DNA of 64,000 nucleotides from DASQPR01 sp963831705. Its GTDB lineage: Bacteria; Actinomycetota; Actinomycetes; Mycobacteriales; Micromonosporaceae. The notes beneath the pieces were generated by a model. That model saw only the letters and a list, made by a program, of their open reading frames with translations, was not told the origin of the DNA and searched no databases. Both the position numbers and the translations under genes were made by a program. Location: assembly GCA_963831705.1 (NCBI GenBank), contig CAWHRE010000010.1, positions 1,364,001-1,428,000 of the forward strand, in the 5' to 3' direction. Numbering within the stretch: position 1 is the first letter of the stretch; every line of letters starts with the position of its first letter. This document shows, in pieces, positions 62,201-64,000 of the stretch.

Positions 62201-63538
62201 ATGAGCGGAGCGCGACGGTACGTGCGGCGCCTTCTGCTCGTCGAACTCGCCGGAATCGCAGTGCTCCTGGCCGCATGGACGGATGCGATCGCCCTTCGGG
62301 TCGTGCTCGTCTGCATTGCGGCCGGATGCGTGGTGATCGCCTATGGCCGATGGCGGCACCGGCGTCTTGCCGCCTCCGCCGCGGTGTCTGCGCGTTGGCT
62401 GGTTCGCCGCCGCACACCGACGAGATCAACCGCGGCCGCCGGCGATGTCGTTTTCGACGCCGATGGGCTCGTCGGCGTGTTCTGCCTCGGCGATCCGGAA
62501 ATGTTGGTGTCCTCGGCCGAGACACCACTACCCCGGCTGGACCGGTGGACGTCGCCGATCCGCGGCATCGGTCCGGAAATTCGGTTTCAGTTGGTCGTCC
62601 GCGCGACGCGGGGGTCGACAAACGCCTATCTCGCCGTTCGCGCGCGTCGACACGTCAACGGCGTCTCCTTCACGGATCCGGCGCTCCTCGCCGCGCTCGA
62701 CACGGGGCTACGACGGGCATCCCAGCGCCTGACGCGATCCGGCATCGGACACACCCGGATGGTCGGACCCGCGCTGGACGCCGCCACCGGCGCCGGCGAG
62801 GCGATCCGCGAGGCTTGGGACCACCTGAGCGTAGGTCCGATGCGGCAGATCACGGTGCGCACGTCGCACCGGGTCGCCCCAATGAATCAAGACCAATTGG
62901 TACGCCTTCTCGCGGCCCCAACCGCGGAGACCGTGATCGCATGGTCGGGCGCGGGTTCGGACGTGGTGATCCGGCTCGGAGCAACGTCCGAGCACCTGCT
63001 GACCGAGGCCGTCGCACACATCGCATCCATCGTGCCGGTGCGCCGGCTCGACGGCGAGCACACGGCCGGACGACGGATGACGCTACCGCTGGCGATCGGC
63101 CCTTACGACGCGTCGATCGCGCCCGGCGCCTCGTTGTCGCTCGCATCCGGCGGTGTGGTGATCGGCGACGATCGGAGTGGCCGCTCATTACGCATCCATG
63201 TGCGGGATGGACTCCGCATCAGCGTCGTGGTCGTGGGCGGTGCCGCCGTCGCGGAAGCGTTGGCACACCAGGCGGCAGAGGTCCCGGTCGACGTCGAGAC
63301 GTGGATGCATCCGCCGGACGCGGACACCCTGCGCTCGGCAGACGTCGTGGTCTGCGCACCGATGACGCCGGCCGATGCTCAGGCCGTTGCCGCGGCACTC
63401 GACCTGTCCGCAACGACGACCGCATGGCTGAGCCGGATCGAGCCGGACATGGTCGCGGTCATCGCGGACCGTATGGTGCGCTGGGCGCGACGGCCGGAGG
63501 TCGTGCCGGATATCGAGGGTCTGGTCGCGTTTGCGTGA
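62201..63538 (+). CDS. eccE: Type VII secretion protein EccE
   Basis: 445 residues from ATG at 62201 (GGGGAGG seven bases upstream). Two adjacent N-terminal transmembrane helices (LLLVELAGIAVLLAAWTDAI and VVLVCIAAGCVVIAYG) are followed by a large soluble domain, as in EccE. Segments such as RMVGPALDAATGAGEAIREA and LPLAIGPYDASIAPGASLSL support the assignment moderately. Divergent from eccB with a 140-base gap. EccE is the peripheral membrane component of the ESX complex. Confidence 0.75.
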   Translation: MSGARRYVRRLLLVELAGIAVLLAAWTDAIALRVVLVCIAAGCVVIAYGRWRHRRLAASAAVSARWLVRRRTPTRSTAAAGDVVFDADGLVGVFCLGDPEMLVSSAETPLPRLDRWTSPIRGIGPEIRFQLVVRATRGSTNAYLAVRARRHVNGVSFTDPALLAALDTGLRRASQRLTRSGIGHTRMVGPALDAATGAGEAIREAWDHLSVGPMRQITVRTSHRVAPMNQDQLVRLLAAPTAETVIAWSGAGSDVVIRLGATSEHLLTEAVAHIASIVPVRRLDGEHTAGRRMTLPLAIGPYDASIAPGASLSLASGGVVIGDDRSGRSLRIHVRDGLRISVVVVGGAAVAEALAHQAAEVPVDVETWMHPPDADTLRSADVVVCAPMTPADAQAVAAALDLSATTTAWLSRIEPDMVAVIADRMVRWARRPEVVPDIEGLVAFA

Positions 63539-63557
63539 ACGTGAAAGGATTCCGCGC

Positions 63558-63947
63558 ATGTCATACGTGATCCGGCTCGTCATCAGCGCCGTTGCAGTGT
63601 GGATCGCCACGCTGCTGATTAGCGGCGTGCAAGTGACCACTGACTCCACCGGCGAGAAGGTGCTGACGATCCTCGCGGTCGCGGTCATCTTCGGCATCGT
63701 CAATGCGGTTTTGCGACCGATCATCAAGACGATCGGATGCGCGTTCTACGTCTTAACGCTCGGCTTGATCTCGATCATCGTCAACGGACTGCTGTTCTGG
63801 CTCGCCAGCTGGATCGCGGGTGAGCTCAGCATCCCGTTCCACGTCGAGAACTTCTGGCCGAGTGCGGTGCTCGGCGCACTTATCGTCGGCATCGTCGGTT
63901 GGCTCCTCGGCATCGTGGTCCCGGACAAGGTCCAGGGCAAGAACTGA
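63558..63947 (+). CDS. YvlD / phage-holin-family membrane protein
   Basis: 129 residues from ATG at 63558. Four transmembrane segments: LVISAVAVWIATLLISG, LAVAVIFGIVNAVLRPIIK, LTLGLISIIVNGLLFWLASW and AVLGALIVGIVGWLLGIVV. The motif FGIVNAVLRPI is diagnostic of the family, widespread in bacteria and not a sign of a prophage. It follows eccE closely (19 bases) and may be co-transcribed. Function unknown. Confidence 0.85.
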   Translation: MSYVIRLVISAVAVWIATLLISGVQVTTDSTGEKVLTILAVAVIFGIVNAVLRPIIKTIGCAFYVLTLGLISIIVNGLLFWLASWIAGELSIPFHVENFWPSAVLGALIVGIVGWLLGIVVPDKVQGKN

Positions 63948-63962
63948 AACGACCACGAGCGG

Positions 63963-63991
63963 GTCCATGCCTTACGGTAGGCGGCATGGAC
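63963..63991. promoter_or_regulatory. Inverted repeat before the window edge, possible start of a next gene
   Basis: GTCCATGCC (63963-63971) and GGCATGGAC (63983-63991) form a perfect 9-bp inverted repeat. The right arm contains an ATG at 63986 followed by four codons (Asp-Ser-Arg-Arg) before the window ends. It could be a start region with an operator, but too little is visible to claim a gene. Confidence 0.25.
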
Positions 63992-64000
63992 TCGCGTCGT

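Noticed and set aside
63558..63947. Prophage remnant, from the holin-family resemblance
   Set aside because: The family is a common chromosomal membrane protein (YvlD) and no other phage gene is nearby.

Overview
The window is high-GC DNA from an actinomycete (Actinomycetota). The evidence is a BldC-type and a BldG-type regulator, a 6C small RNA, an actinobacterial Tad/DECH-helicase locus, futalosine-type menaquinone genes, a type VII (ESX) secretion fragment, frequent GTG starts and ATGA stop/start overlaps. From memory, the gene order (delta' subunit, thymidylate kinase, topA, hppA, anti-sigma factor, bldG, DECH helicase, tad genes, 6C RNA, HAD phosphatase, acs) matches the conserved core of Streptomyces (SCO3541-SCO3563 region) and the M. 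tuberculosis Rv3644c-Rv3671c region. I cannot name the genus.

Layout. 1-3083 (minus): 3' part of holB and an MFS-thymidylate kinase fusion. 3187-6709: PLP-dependent amino acid deaminase/aldolase, a TetR regulator and an aldonolactone oxidase. 6733-9844: UbiD-, UbiA- and UbiX-like enzymes of the late futalosine menaquinone pathway. 9848-15609 (minus): BldC-like regulator, DEAD-box RNA helicase, a disordered tail-anchored protein and a secreted NlpC/P60 hydrolase. 15838-17758: mqnE and two small membrane proteins. 17765-20812: a cobalamin riboswitch followed by a BtuF-BtuC-BtuD B12 uptake operon. 20857-24917: HelR/HelD-like RNA polymerase motor, then a divergent ArsR/MFS pair. 24966-29062 (minus): topA, an Rv3647c-like protein and a lipoprotein. 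29203-33717: surface protein, proton-pumping pyrophosphatase, anti-sigma factor and BldG. 33793-41221: DECH helicase facing a translationally coupled tad pilus operon. 41368-48369: CtaG-like protein and two giant FtsX-type permeases without an ATPase. 48605-54499: 6C RNA, HAD phosphatase, 6PGDH-like protein, membrane protein, degenerate Fic protein and acs. 54607-57059: nhaA and an EphE-like hydrolase. 57056-63538: a type VII secretion cluster (two unknown coupled genes, an SseB-domain protein, two WXG100 proteins, EccB, EccE). 63558-63947: YvlD/phage-holin-family membrane protein.

Sequence quality varies. Several genes are intact only if single-base indels are corrected: mqnP, btuC, the Rv3647c-like gene, tadB, nhaA, the hydrolase, one T7SS-linked gene and above all topA (about ten). 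The surrounding long genes (hppA, both permeases, the helicase, helR) are clean. I read these as mostly sequencing or assembly errors rather than pseudogenes.

Recurrent palindromic intergenic elements are the least explained feature: a roughly 55-bp element at 4443-4495 and again at 9111-9165, twin inverted 19-mers at 24876-24940, and a GATCTTGGCG-based set at 54508-54544 and 55828-55971. Most sit at gene ends and probably act as terminators, but their shared sequence points to mobile or amplified repeat families.
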